Positions 26,301 to 34,035 of a stretch of DNA of 39,362 nt are shown piece by piece. This stretch comes from Campylobacterota bacterium (GTDB taxonomy: Bacteria > Campylobacterota > Campylobacteria > Campylobacterales > Sulfurovaceae): positions 1 to 39,362 of the forward strand of contig QKDN01000032.1 of NCBI GenBank assembly GCA_003252535.1, given 5' to 3'. Position 1 is the stretch's first letter. Every line of letters begins with the position of its first letter. The notes beneath the pieces are model-generated. The model ran no database searches. It was not told where the DNA came from and worked only from the letters and a program-made list of their open reading frames with translations. Made by a program: the position numbers and the translations under genes.

Positions 26301-26852
26301 GAAGAACGTCAGGTAAGGCTTGTGCTCGTAGTTGCCGTAGGCGATGACATCGCTCCAGTATTTCTGGATGGGTGCGAGGACTTTCCTGTAGTATTCGCCG
26401 CGCAGCAGGTCTTCGAGCTTGATCTCCCTGGAGACGTCGATGTTGTAGCGGATATTGCGGAGCGTATTCCCCATATTGCTGTCGCCGAACAGGGTCGCTT
26501 TGGGCTGGGTCGGTTGATTGGACTCAGAGAAAAATGCGTTAAGGATGTCTGCGAGAGAGCGTTTGCTTGTCTGTACATTGAGCTGCTCTATGATCTTGTC
26601 TGTCTTATCCCTGTCCACCTGACATACTTTCGGAAGGTTCTGATGATCATAGCTCATCTTTGCCGCACAGAGTATCTCCTGTGTGACCGACTCTTCGAGC
26701 GACTGGTACAGCTCCGTCTTGTTGAGGTGCTTTTGCAGGTCCAGAGTCTCGACATACTTGCTCCAGATGTTTTGAACGAAATAGACCCCAACGATCAGTA
26801 TGATGATAAGCGGCATCACTACGATGAGTGAGTTCAATCGTGCTTTGTTCAT
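23400..26852 (-). CDS. hybrid sensor histidine kinase with large periplasmic sensor and receivers
   Basis: 1150 aa. TM1 is about 8-27, a helical periplasmic region about 28-318 (size and style of NIT-type nitrate/nitrite sensing domains), TM2 about 319-340. HisKA has ANMSHEIRTPLNGIVGF (H420), followed by HATPase_c with VNLISNAVKFT, DNGIGI and GGTGLGL. A degenerate receiver (about 660-760) precedes a true receiver with VAEDNAINQKL and FMDIQMPVMSG (D839). Then comes an Asp/Glu/Thr-rich linker (about 930-1050) and a second receiver-like domain without a clear acceptor. It lies downstream of two secreted P-box proteins in the same direction, probably one operon. The NIT call is inference from size and context. 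Confidence 0.88.
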   Translation of the reverse strand: MNKARLNSLIVVMPLIIILIVGVYFVQNIWSKYVETLDLQKHLNKTELYQSLEESVTQEILCAAKMSYDHQNLPKVCQVDRDKTDKIIEQLNVQTSKRSLADILNAFFSESNQPTQPKATLFGDSNMGNTLRNIRYNIDVSREIKLEDLLRGEYYRKVLAPIQKYWSDVIAYGNYEHKPYLTFFTDMSELYTNSGNEAIYITYFLANKRPFLTSELNTWDNYIKQAVIPDISGYKYITPILTPLNNLFLSKETETANKKLDDLRIDILLNYTDGQYTVAADDWIKAIDEKNKIFEKAKQNTLRFLIQDVTDNVEQNESILLASTLAAILSIILIIFSLVRNYLAARDDDKALQRMMQEIEALTSESQNELLGSGVTLDSLSDKKQIYAYFGAIIKLLHEKELMAEEASVAKDLFLANMSHEIRTPLNGIVGFTQLLKETNLSRNQQEFIDIIVNSSENLLSIVNDILDLSKINAHKMELEYISFNLYKKMESAVETFAAKADEKNIELGIFIDPKVPQRLFGDPTKLSQVIVNLISNAVKFTPFDGEISLFVRLVEDEENYSTVRFSVKDNGIGINKEKLQSIFQAFSQEDSSTSRKYGGTGLGLTISNNIVNFMGGELKVESVENQGSEFYFTIRMEKDIDGPQFEYRRHEGLRVGFVIYSLLEVSQLKETLKAYLGYLGVSLEIFTSDQLFEEKDQLKTLDILIVDHSHFKREGEIEQFIGIGKHLLLLSTNRLKQLFDPVKHHYVKILPKPLTLKKLSGLIDNCVDGAEVEALPQTETLKGGFTKVHALVAEDNAINQKLIVVTLERFGIDVTLASNGAEALDARKNSEFDIIFMDIQMPVMSGMEATKAIIEYEKEENLPHIPIIALTANALKGDKEKYMKAGMDDYASKPLDLAEIKKIIAEFLPDKVQNTLIETSAPKAVQSNQAEAPAEDNMEYQLDEETEPDVIIAEEEEESDEETYDTEMTDESDEEESADTHSYIEAEDEYEDFEEEPVAESADDMEETEELIEEETEEVDETDETDETDEADEAEETDDEEEEAILLLTTMKLEGHIYSTMFKGFGYEVILVETPEDFESNIEEYLFKYAIYNFNCFEDDPKRIADKIRDEGAIPIIILSKDDDRDYCAQKINRNMDKEDILAAIQSAS
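23751..23795 (-). repeat. 9-bp tandem repeats coding the kinase acidic linker
   Basis: Five tandem 9-bp units (TTCATCTGC, three TTCATCTGT, then TTCATCGAC on the plus strand) encode repeated Asp-Glu-Thr triplets at residues about 1020-1034. Gain or loss of a unit keeps the frame and would only change linker length. Confidence 0.8.
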
Positions 26853-26910
26853 AACTGAGGGTTCCTCCCTTCTTTATTGGTTTGTGATACGCTCTTTGAG
26901 AGTGTCATAT

Positions 26911-26937
26911 ACTGCCTGCAGCCGATCTGCGGGCAGT
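26911..26937 (-). promoter_or_regulatory. intercistronic stem-loop before the kinase gene
   Basis: ACTGCCcGCAG and CTGCaGGCAGT flank a 5-base loop in the 96-base gap between the 268-aa sensor gene and the kinase. No U-run follows, so it is more likely an RNA-processing or stability element, or a weak attenuator, than a full terminator. Confidence 0.4.
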
Positions 26938-26948
26938 TCTGAGAAGAG

Positions 26949-27755
26949 CTATTTTTTTGTTATTTCTGTAAGAATGATCCTACTCATATCATTGGCGGTC
27001 TTATAGATATTATCGGCTCTCTCCTGCACGATGACCGGGACGAACTTGTCGTCGAACATCCAGATGGTATTGAAGTAGCCAAGCTGCTTTTCACATTCAT
27101 CAAGAAGCTTTTTGAACTCTTCGTTCTTGTAATAGCCTGATCCCTTGAGCGTTGTGACCGAGTCTGTATATATCTTGATCCCCTCGTTCCAGTGCTCTTC
27201 GATGGTCGGGTCTGGAAGTCCCCACATCTTCATCATATAGTGAGCAGAGAGTCTTCTCGCCGATGCCGATATCTCGATAGAAGCATTGAGCATTTCGATA
27301 TCGTGGATCTTCTCTTTGCCCAGAAGGTACTTCTTCATATTGCCGAGTTCTTTGATCACCGAACGGATGTTACCGTGGATGAAGAGCCCTTCCTGTTCGA
27401 GTCTTTTGGCATCGTTGTTCTCAAGAGCTGTCAAGAGGGCTTCTTTTACCGGCTTCCATGCATCCTTGCTCTTTTTGACGCTCTCCTGGATCTCTTTATC
27501 CTTGAAGTTCTTCTCCATCGAAGCGATGAGGCCTTCGTATTCGTTCATGCTCGCCTTGAGTCTTTCGCTCGGAGACTTGTAGGTCACTTCGGTGGCTATG
27601 AGTGAGTAGGTCTCGAGCATCTTCCTGACATTTGACATCTGTTCGCCACAGGCCAGGACCGCATCTACGCTGTTCTTGACTTCCACCGCATGCATCGTGC
27701 TTATGCCGACCATCGCCACAAGCGCCAGTTTTCTGAACGTTTTAAAAATTTTCAT
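26949..27755 (-). CDS. secreted P-box (PilJ/NarX-like) four-helix protein
   Basis: 268 aa with a signal peptide (1-23, cleavage near MHAVE) and an all-helical mature part. Two weak P-box-like segments recur in the halves: VLACGEQMSNVRKMLETY (about 33-50) and IEISASARRLSAHYMMKMWG (160-179). This is the PilJ-type fold used in NarX and in chemoreceptors for ligand binding, but with no membrane anchor or signalling domain. The SD AAGGGAAG precedes the ATG. It lies 24 bases after the paralogous gene and before the kinase. Nitrate/nitrite binding and docking on the kinase are inferences. Confidence 0.75.
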   Translation of the reverse strand: MKIFKTFRKLALVAMVGISTMHAVEVKNSVDAVLACGEQMSNVRKMLETYSLIATEVTYKSPSERLKASMNEYEGLIASMEKNFKDKEIQESVKKSKDAWKPVKEALLTALENNDAKRLEQEGLFIHGNIRSVIKELGNMKKYLLGKEKIHDIEMLNASIEISASARRLSAHYMMKMWGLPDPTIEEHWNEGIKIYTDSVTTLKGSGYYKNEEFKKLLDECEKQLGYFNTIWMFDDKFVPVIVQERADNIYKTANDMSRIILTEITKK

Positions 27756-27779
27756 GATTCTTCCCTTTCGCTATGTGGC

Positions 27780-28571
27780 TTACTTGGTCTTGACATACAT
27801 GGATGCTATCTCGTCCATACTGTCGGTGATGTCGTCGGATGTGTTGAACACGATCAGCGGCAGTCCTCCCATCTGGATATCGAGATAGAACTTGTAGACG
27901 ACCTGCCAGAGCCTGTCGACTTTTTTGAGCTTCTCGTTGATCTCCGGTGTGTTGGTCTTGTTGCTGAGGAGAACTTTGTGGTTCTTGGTGAACTCTTCGA
28001 CCGCATTGTTCATCTGGTTGATGGTGTTCTTATCTTTGATGCCGAGCTGGTATGCGATGTAGTACTTGGCGATACGCTGGGCGAGCATTCCCTGGAGAGC
28101 GGCCGTATTGATCAGCTTGGACTTCGCTGTCTCTGATGAGCCTGCAAGCGACTTCATGATGTACTCGTTACCCTCGAGGAGCGTTTCGCTGAGGTCGAGG
28201 ACATACTGTGCATTGTCTGTATTGAACTCTTCTCTTGTCTTGGCGACGATATCTTCGTTGTTCATCTCGACGAAGGCAAGGAGATTGAGAATACGCGGCT
28301 CGTTGATGGAGATCTTGAGGTTATCCTGGGCGATCTGCGACTCCTTGAGGGTGCGCTCAAGCTGCTGATTGGCTTTGTTGACCGCGATTTCTCCACCCCT
28401 GTAGAGGTAATCCTTCGCTATCCTCTGGGAGAGCATCCTCTGTTTGCCTGCTATATTGATCAGCTCTGCATTACTGAGCTTCTCCCCTGCTGCGGACAAA
28501 GAGGATGTGATCGTAAGCAGGGCTATCGTTACGATAGTCAACTTCCTGGAAAAAACACTAAGACGAGTCAT
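27780..28571 (-). CDS. secreted tandem PilJ-domain (P-box) protein
   Basis: 263 aa from the ATG at 28571 (AAAAGGAT upstream); an earlier in-frame start at 28622 would place extra residues before the signal peptide. The signal peptide ends near SLSAAG (27-28). The mature protein contains the PilJ/NarX P-box twice: NIAGKQRMLSQRIAKDY (39-55) and NTAALQGMLAQRIAKYY (155-171), so it is an internal duplication of a four-helix sensor. In NarX the P-box binds nitrate; in PilJ-type proteins the ligand varies. First gene of the sensory operon, divergent from the porin. It is soluble, so must signal through a partner, presumably the kinase. Confidence 0.8.
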   Translation of the reverse strand: MTRLSVFSRKLTIVTIALLTITSSLSAAGEKLSNAELINIAGKQRMLSQRIAKDYLYRGGEIAVNKANQQLERTLKESQIAQDNLKISINEPRILNLLAFVEMNNEDIVAKTREEFNTDNAQYVLDLSETLLEGNEYIMKSLAGSSETAKSKLINTAALQGMLAQRIAKYYIAYQLGIKDKNTINQMNNAVEEFTKNHKVLLSNKTNTPEINEKLKKVDRLWQVVYKFYLDIQMGGLPLIVFNTSDDITDSMDEIASMYVKTK

Positions 28572-28886
28572 GGTAGATCCTTTTCTGATGAGATTGAATA
28601 GACTCCAGCCATACAAAGGCATAAAGTCTTTTATCTACTACAAGTATAGAATAAATTTGATAAATAAAATGATATTAGCCGACATAATGGGCCAAAACTC
28701 TATAAAATGTTGAAAAAACCGTTTTGGGATTTCTATAGTACGGTCTCTCTCCCCAATGGAATCTGTAGAACAGTATGAGAAAAATGTCACATTTGTTATT
28801 TTATAATATAAAAATTCTGGATTTATCGATATTCTTAAAGCTATTGAGTGTTACAATAGGTAAATTTGCACTATTAGGATCGAACG
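28572..28886. promoter_or_regulatory. divergent promoter region between sensory operon and porin
   Basis: This is an AT-rich 315-base gap with no gene. A TATAAT at 28802-28807 faces the porin and would leave a leader of about 75 bases; the upstream -35 is poor. On the minus strand TATACT (28648-28643) could serve the sensory operon. No clear inverted-repeat operator is evident. Confidence 0.4.
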
Positions 28887-30422
28887 ATGAAAGCATATGG
28901 AATTACGCTCAGCGCTGCAATGGCTGCGATGCTGTTTGCGACGGTTTCTTCGGCGGCTGATATACCGCCAGTGGAAGAAACCGGGACAAAGGTCACGGAG
29001 ACGGTCAACCCCGATCAGCCCAAGAGAAAGCTCAACGGTGATATGACCCTGGAGTACAAGGTGCTCCCTGCGGAAGTGAGCACGTTCGGGGATATGTTCT
29101 CCGAGGGTGTGGTCTACGGCAGGATCAGGACCAATCTTTTCAACTGGAGCTGGGATGATGAAACATGGGACGATGCCACGGGCAAAGGGCAGCTGAACCA
29201 TTCGATCATGGGGATCGGCGGAAGCGTCATTTTCAAGAGTGGTGTCTTCAACAATATCAGCTTTACCGCCAGCTACTACGGTTCGATGAACCCTTCGTTC
29301 CTGAGGGTCGATGAGAATGAGGTCGGTGGCGTCAAGGCCGGAAAGGATACGTTCAGCAGATACAAAGTCCTCACGGATGGGGATTTCGGCATCTATGCGC
29401 CCGGTGAGAACTACCTCGAGTTCAATAACGGTATCGTCGACATCATAGCGGGTAGACAGCTCTTCGAATCGGTATTCACCGCATCGAACGATACGAAGAT
29501 GATACCCAATACTTTTGACGGTGTGAGCATGAGCGTGAATATCACATCCGATACCAAGGCAAGGGTAGCATGGTTCGACACGCAGAAGCTCAGGGATCAT
29601 GAAGAGGCGCACGATGTGATCACTTTCAACGATGAGAACGGCGACAAGTGGAACAACAACGACGACTCTGCTGTCCACAAAGGGCTCAGCTATGCCAACT
29701 TCATAGCGGCCGGTGAGGATCCCGACCATGATCTCATCGTCGCTGATGTCGAGACAAAAGCGATCAAGGACCTCAAGTTCACCCTCAGCTATCTCCAGGT
29801 ACCGGGTGTGGTACAGGATATCGTCGCGGAAGCACACTATACGATACCTCTCGAGAACGACTGGGCGATCAGACCGGGTTTCAGGTATTTCATACAGAGC
29901 GATGACGGCGGCGGCGCAGTAGCGGGATATACCAACCTTACCGGCAAGGATGCTACGGGATACGATGCGGGTGTAGCCACATCACTGGACAGCAGTCTCT
30001 TTGCCGCGAGGATCGACCTTCTCATGCCGGACAAGAAGGGGATGCTCCGTGTGGGCTACTCCAAGGTCGAAGACAAGGCAGATATCGTAGCGCCGTGGAG
30101 GGGATTCCCTACGGGCGGATATACAAGGGCAATGGCGCAGTACAACTGGTACGCCAATACAGAGACCATCATGGTCCAGGCTTCGTACAAGATCACACCG
30201 AACTTCAAGGCTGACCTGAGATACGCGATCCAGGACTTCGACGACAACAAACCGAACGTCGAAGCCGACAGCGATGTGATCCACCTCGACCTGATCTATG
30301 ATGTGACCAAACAGCTCCAGATCAAAGGGAGATTCGGTATCGTCAGTTCCGATCCCGGTACTACCGGCAAGGCCGATACATCGTACAACGAAGAGAGATT
30401 CGAGATCAACTACCTCTTCTAG
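28887..30422 (+). CDS. outer-membrane porin (Opr-type, campylobacterotal)
   Basis: 511 aa with a signal peptide (1-24, cleavage near SSAAD). The mature part alternates polar and aromatic residues in beta-strand style, with FSEGVVYGRIRTNLFNW early, a repeated RPGFRYF/RVGYSKV strand pattern and a C-terminal Phe (FEINYLF), the usual outer-membrane assembly signal. Length and style fit the OprD-like family of epsilonproteobacteria. It likely forms a 16- to 18-strand channel for small anions or organic acids. Strong bias to GC-ending codons suggests high expression. Its 3' end overlaps mobA (convergent) by 17 bases. Confidence 0.8.
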   Translation: MKAYGITLSAAMAAMLFATVSSAADIPPVEETGTKVTETVNPDQPKRKLNGDMTLEYKVLPAEVSTFGDMFSEGVVYGRIRTNLFNWSWDDETWDDATGKGQLNHSIMGIGGSVIFKSGVFNNISFTASYYGSMNPSFLRVDENEVGGVKAGKDTFSRYKVLTDGDFGIYAPGENYLEFNNGIVDIIAGRQLFESVFTASNDTKMIPNTFDGVSMSVNITSDTKARVAWFDTQKLRDHEEAHDVITFNDENGDKWNNNDDSAVHKGLSYANFIAAGEDPDHDLIVADVETKAIKDLKFTLSYLQVPGVVQDIVAEAHYTIPLENDWAIRPGFRYFIQSDDGGGAVAGYTNLTGKDATGYDAGVATSLDSSLFAARIDLLMPDKKGMLRVGYSKVEDKADIVAPWRGFPTGGYTRAMAQYNWYANTETIMVQASYKITPNFKADLRYAIQDFDDNKPNVEADSDVIHLDLIYDVTKQLQIKGRFGIVSSDPGTTGKADTSYNEERFEINYLF

Positions 30423-30993
30423 TCCTCTCAAGGGCATCTTCATACTCATGAGGGTGGTTGAGGTTGTCGAAAGGCCCGCTTGAATGGAATGAAACAAAGC
30501 GGGTATCGACGCTTTTGAGCAGGTGTCCCAGCCTGTGATTCTCCTCCGCGAGGAACTCCCTTGCCTTTCCCAGCAGACTTTTCCTGTAGATACCGCACAG
30601 CGGCTCCATCCCCTCGGGACTCTTTGCGATCACCGCATCGTGCGGCTGGCCGATGCCGGCATAGTAGAGCGTCTCTATCACCCCTATATCGACGAACGGT
30701 GCATCGACACTGAGGATGAAGCACTCCTCCTCTTCGATACTCTCGAGTATCGACACCAGCCCCACCAGCGGCGAGCTCTCTTCGTAGCGGTCATAGATCA
30801 GCGGGGCATCGAAACCGAACTTGTCGGCCTTGGTGCTGATATGCACCTTCTCAAAGAGTTGCACCAGCCTCCGGTACTGGTATTCGCTGAGCGTGTCGTA
30901 TCCGCCGAAAGGGAGCAGTGACTTGTCCCGTCCCATCCGGGAGCTTTTGCCCCCTGCGAAGATGACGGCGGTAAGAGGGAGTTTGTTATCCAT
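30406..30993 (-). CDS. mobA: molybdenum cofactor guanylyltransferase
   Basis: 195 aa. The nucleotidyltransferase signature FAGGKSSRMGRDKSLLPF (12-29) is exactly that of MobA, with LSVDAPFVD for the metal-binding Asp and PLCGIYRKS. The enzyme joins GMP to molybdopterin to make the bis-MGD cofactor of periplasmic nitrate reductase, formate dehydrogenase and related enzymes. Last of the gspF, RDD, MFS, mobA gene string; it overlaps the MFS gene by eight bases. Confidence 0.93.
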   Translation of the reverse strand: MDNKLPLTAVIFAGGKSSRMGRDKSLLPFGGYDTLSEYQYRRLVQLFEKVHISTKADKFGFDAPLIYDRYEESSPLVGLVSILESIEEEECFILSVDAPFVDIGVIETLYYAGIGQPHDAVIAKSPEGMEPLCGIYRKSLLGKAREFLAEENHRLGHLLKSVDTRFVSFHSSGPFDNLNHPHEYEDALERTRRGS

Positions 30994-32113
30994 GTGAGGC
31001 CTTTTGTCTGTGTTTTCGTCTGCTGTGCATCAGGAGCGCGGCGAGAGAGAGCAGTGTGATGAGAGACTCGATCAAGAACATATGAGAGCCGTATATCTGT
31101 CCCGCCAGTACCGCTCCCACACTCCCCCCGAGTCCGAACGCGATCCCGAGGAAGAACTGCTGTGCAAGCTTCTTCTGGGTATAGAGCGAGAAGACATAGC
31201 TGATCGAGGCAGTGTGGTAGAGGGCGAAGCCGACCGCATGGAGTGACTGCGAGGCAAAGGCTACCGTGACGGAGTCGGGATAGAGATAGAGCAGCAGCCA
31301 CCGTACCGCCGTGACAAAGATGGCGAACTCGATGATAGTGAGGAGGTTGCGCTGTAGCAGCGGCCCCTGGAAGTAGAGCATCACGATCTCGCAGATCACC
31401 CCGAAGCTCCACATCCACCCCGTCATCTCCAGTGACACGCCGTGCGAGGTCTGGTAGATCGTAAAGAAGTTATAGAATCCTCCGAACCCCACCTGCATCA
31501 GGAAGAGGCTGAGCCAGAACCACGGGTAGAGGGCGATCGAGAAGCTCCTCGAGTCGCTGAGGTTCTCCATCGTTGTATGCTCATCGTAGCGGACGATAGT
31601 GGCCCCGAAGATCAGGGTGAAAAAGGTCATCACGATGAGGTACCCGAGCGCCTCCCGGGGAGAATCGAGGAACCTCCCCAGCCACAGCGCTATTGCCATG
31701 AAACCGATAGAGCCAAAGAGACGCACCTTGCCGTATCTGTTCTTTGAGAGTGCCTGGAGGGCGATGGTCTCGACAAAAGGGAGCGATATCCCCATCGCTG
31801 CACCGAAAAGGAGATTGATGGCCAGGTAGTACCAGAAGCTCTCTATCGTGAGCCAGAAGAGGAGGGTGGCGGTGAGGGAGAGTACCAGCGATCCGACATA
31901 GACCCTGTTGTCGAGGACAATATAGCGGCGGAAGACAAAAGGGATCAGAAAGCGCATCAGCGGGGCCGCCGCGTAGATGATCCCCACCTGTGCATTGGAA
32001 TAGCCCAGCTGTGAGAGCATCTTGGGCATGAAGATCACATAGACCCCCACGAGGGCAAAGTAGAAGAAATAGTAGAGAGCCAGCGGGATCTCTATGGGGG
32101 GTCTGCGCTCCAT
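30986..32113 (-). CDS. MFS transporter, HcaT/LacY-like
   Basis: 375 aa with about 12 hydrophobic helices. The opening PLALYYFFYFALVGVYVIFMP and the later GKVRLFGSIGFMAIALWLG match the MFS group containing HcaT (phenylpropionate permease-like). The inner-membrane substrate is unknown. The ATG follows the RDD stop directly (TAGATG), and the 3' end overlaps mobA, so translation is coupled. Confidence 0.85.
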   Translation of the reverse strand: MERRPPIEIPLALYYFFYFALVGVYVIFMPKMLSQLGYSNAQVGIIYAAAPLMRFLIPFVFRRYIVLDNRVYVGSLVLSLTATLLFWLTIESFWYYLAINLLFGAAMGISLPFVETIALQALSKNRYGKVRLFGSIGFMAIALWLGRFLDSPREALGYLIVMTFFTLIFGATIVRYDEHTTMENLSDSRSFSIALYPWFWLSLFLMQVGFGGFYNFFTIYQTSHGVSLEMTGWMWSFGVICEIVMLYFQGPLLQRNLLTIIEFAIFVTAVRWLLLYLYPDSVTVAFASQSLHAVGFALYHTASISYVFSLYTQKKLAQQFFLGIAFGLGGSVGAVLAGQIYGSHMFLIESLITLLSLAALLMHSRRKHRQKASHG

Positions 32114-32626
32114 CTATTGCCTGGTGTGCTGCTGCGACCGGGAGGAGGTGACGAGCATCGTGCCCGAGAGGAGATCGTGTAGACCTTTGCGGTCCTTTCT
32201 GAAGAACGCGATCAAGAGCCCGAAGATCGTGACGATCGACAAGAGCTCGAAGTAGTAGCGCAGGACGATGGCCAGAGGGTGGGGTTTCCCTCCTGTCCTG
32301 GAGTCGACAAGCTCGATCTCGTAGGCACGGCACCCGGGAGTCTGCTGCGACTTCCAGAAGAAGAGGAAGACGACGATGAAGTTGGGGATCAGGATATAGA
32401 GCCACCCTGCCGCCATGTTCTTCTGGAACTCCTGGAGGCTCCCCATCACGAGGTAGGTGACGATGTACATGATTGGCATCAGCAGCATGAAGCTATCGGT
32501 GATAAAGGCCTTGATCTTGGCCGATATGGGCGCTGCGTTTGTCCTGTGGGCAGCTTTTGCCTTCGGTGCGGCAGGTTGGGCAGCCTTTCCCTGTTTGATA
32601 TCCCTGAATCTTCTGTTCTTTGCCAT
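32114..32626 (-). CDS. RDD-family membrane protein
   Basis: 170 aa. A Lys/Ala-rich N terminus (1-33) precedes three to four membrane helices. The first helix region has KIKAFITDSFML, where the RDD name residues are partly replaced (K-x6-D), and the end RKGLHDLLSGTMLV is the diagnostic C-terminal RDD motif. Some RDD proteins act in ion exchange, but most are uncharacterised. It sits between gspF and the MFS gene, four bases after gspF in map order. Confidence 0.85.
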   Translation of the reverse strand: MAKNRRFRDIKQGKAAQPAAPKAKAAHRTNAAPISAKIKAFITDSFMLLMPIMYIVTYLVMGSLQEFQKNMAAGWLYILIPNFIVVFLFFWKSQQTPGCRAYEIELVDSRTGGKPHPLAIVLRYYFELLSIVTIFGLLIAFFRKDRKGLHDLLSGTMLVTSSRSQQHTRQ

Positions 32627-32629
32627 CGT

Positions 32630-33847
32630 CTACCCCTGCGCACCCATGCTCATACTGAAGATCGGCAGGAGCATCGCCGCGACGATCACCCCGACGACCC
32701 CGCCGATAAAGAGCATCATGAAGGGCTCGAGGAGGCTGAGGAGGAGCTTGAGCTTGTCTTCGTTCTCTTCGTTGTAGAGCTTGGCGATATTGTCGAGGAT
32801 ATTGGCCACCTCACTCGACTCTTCGCCCAGTGCGAGCGCCTGCATGAAGTTCCTCTTGGGTTGTACTCCCCCAGTACGGTGGAGGGCATGGGAGAGCTTG
32901 TTCCCTTCGAGCACCTTCGTCGTAGCTTTCTCGAAGAGCTCCCTGAGCGCTTTGTTGCTGAAAGTAGAGGAGGCGAGCTTGACACCGTGGGCATAGGAGA
33001 CGCCGGAGTTGAGCATCAGTGAGAGGATATAGCTGAAGCGCCCCAGCTCGTAGTTCTGGATGAGCATCCCTATCACGGGTGTTTTGAGCAGTATCCCGTC
33101 CACGTTTCGTGCGAAGCTTCCCACCTTTGCGTAGACGACCTTGAACGCCACTACGAAAGCGATAATGCCGACTAGCAGCGCTACATAGTGATTGGTCAGG
33201 AAGTCGCTGAGCCCCAGGACGAACTGCGTGATGGGAGGGAGTTCCTGACCCGTATCCTTGAAGATATTGGTGATCTTGGGGACGACGTAGGAGATCAGGA
33301 AGCCGCTCATACCGATAGCCACGGTGAAGATGAAGAGGGGGTAGGCCATGGCGTTGCCCACCTGCTTCCTGACCTTGCTCTGTGCCGAGAAGAAGTTCCC
33401 CATATTGGTGAGTACTTCGACCATTTTCCCCCCTTGCCCGGCGATATTGATACTCTGGAGGAAGAAATCGGGGAGGGCATAGATCTTCTGGGTATTGAGG
33501 GCCACGTAGAGCGAGCGCCCCTCGTCGATCATCGTCTTGATCGAGCCGAGGAAGTCACTGTATCGCTTCTCCTTCTGGTGCTGGTTCTCGAGCAGCTTGA
33601 TGGCGGTGATGACGGTCATCCCCGAGTTGAGATAGGAGGCGAGCTCTTTGGAGAAGGAGCTCAGCATGACCCCGGGCATCGTACGCTTGGAGAATGCCTC
33701 GAGGGAGAGACTTTGAGCAGGGGTGAGGGATTCATAGAAAATAGCCTGGTTCTTGAGTTTCTGTTTTGCCTCTTCGGCACTGTTGGCGGTGATCGAACCT
33801 TTGACGCTCTTGCCGGTCTTGTCGATCCCTTTGTATTTGAAAAGCAT
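32630..33847 (-). CDS. gspF: GspF/PilC-type inner-membrane platform protein
   Basis: 405 aa from the ATG at 33847, preceded by GAGG; a longer frame to 33997 adds 50 residues without support. The N terminus MLFKYKGIDKTGKSVKG is characteristic. Two T2SSF domains follow (about 65-190 and 265-395), the second with YILSLMLNSGVSY, each ending in hydrophobic helices (about 170-190, 220-240 and near the C terminus). It forms the membrane platform of a type II secretion or type IV pilus machine. No other secretion genes are adjacent, so which machine it serves is open. Confidence 0.9.
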   Translation of the reverse strand: MLFKYKGIDKTGKSVKGSITANSAEEAKQKLKNQAIFYESLTPAQSLSLEAFSKRTMPGVMLSSFSKELASYLNSGMTVITAIKLLENQHQKEKRYSDFLGSIKTMIDEGRSLYVALNTQKIYALPDFFLQSINIAGQGGKMVEVLTNMGNFFSAQSKVRKQVGNAMAYPLFIFTVAIGMSGFLISYVVPKITNIFKDTGQELPPITQFVLGLSDFLTNHYVALLVGIIAFVVAFKVVYAKVGSFARNVDGILLKTPVIGMLIQNYELGRFSYILSLMLNSGVSYAHGVKLASSTFSNKALRELFEKATTKVLEGNKLSHALHRTGGVQPKRNFMQALALGEESSEVANILDNIAKLYNEENEDKLKLLLSLLEPFMMLFIGGVVGVIVAAMLLPIFSMSMGAQG

Positions 33848-34035
33848 AATTTTCCTCTTTTGCTCTGGTTGACTATAGGAGCGGATATTATATCTTTTTT
33901 CTTTGAATTTCAAAAAATCGCCCTCCGGCATTTTAACAAAACAGCAAGCAAAAATAGAGTAGAATCCCACTTTCCTAACGCGGCCAAACAGCGGCAAATC
34001 GTTAGAAAAATTGTAAAAATTAAGGGGTATATTTT

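Noticed and set aside
28887-29837. Long open frames antisense to the porin, nrdA, kinase and helicase genes
   Set aside because: They arise from the GC-rich codon use of the sense genes and have no recognisable domains or ribosome sites.
32630-33997. Long version of GspF starting at 33997
   Set aside because: The extra 50 residues are unlike the family, and the ATG at 33847 has a GAGG site and the standard N terminus.
33848-34035. NrdR operator before nrdA
   Set aside because: No pair of sites close to the known NrdR box could be found by eye in the gap.
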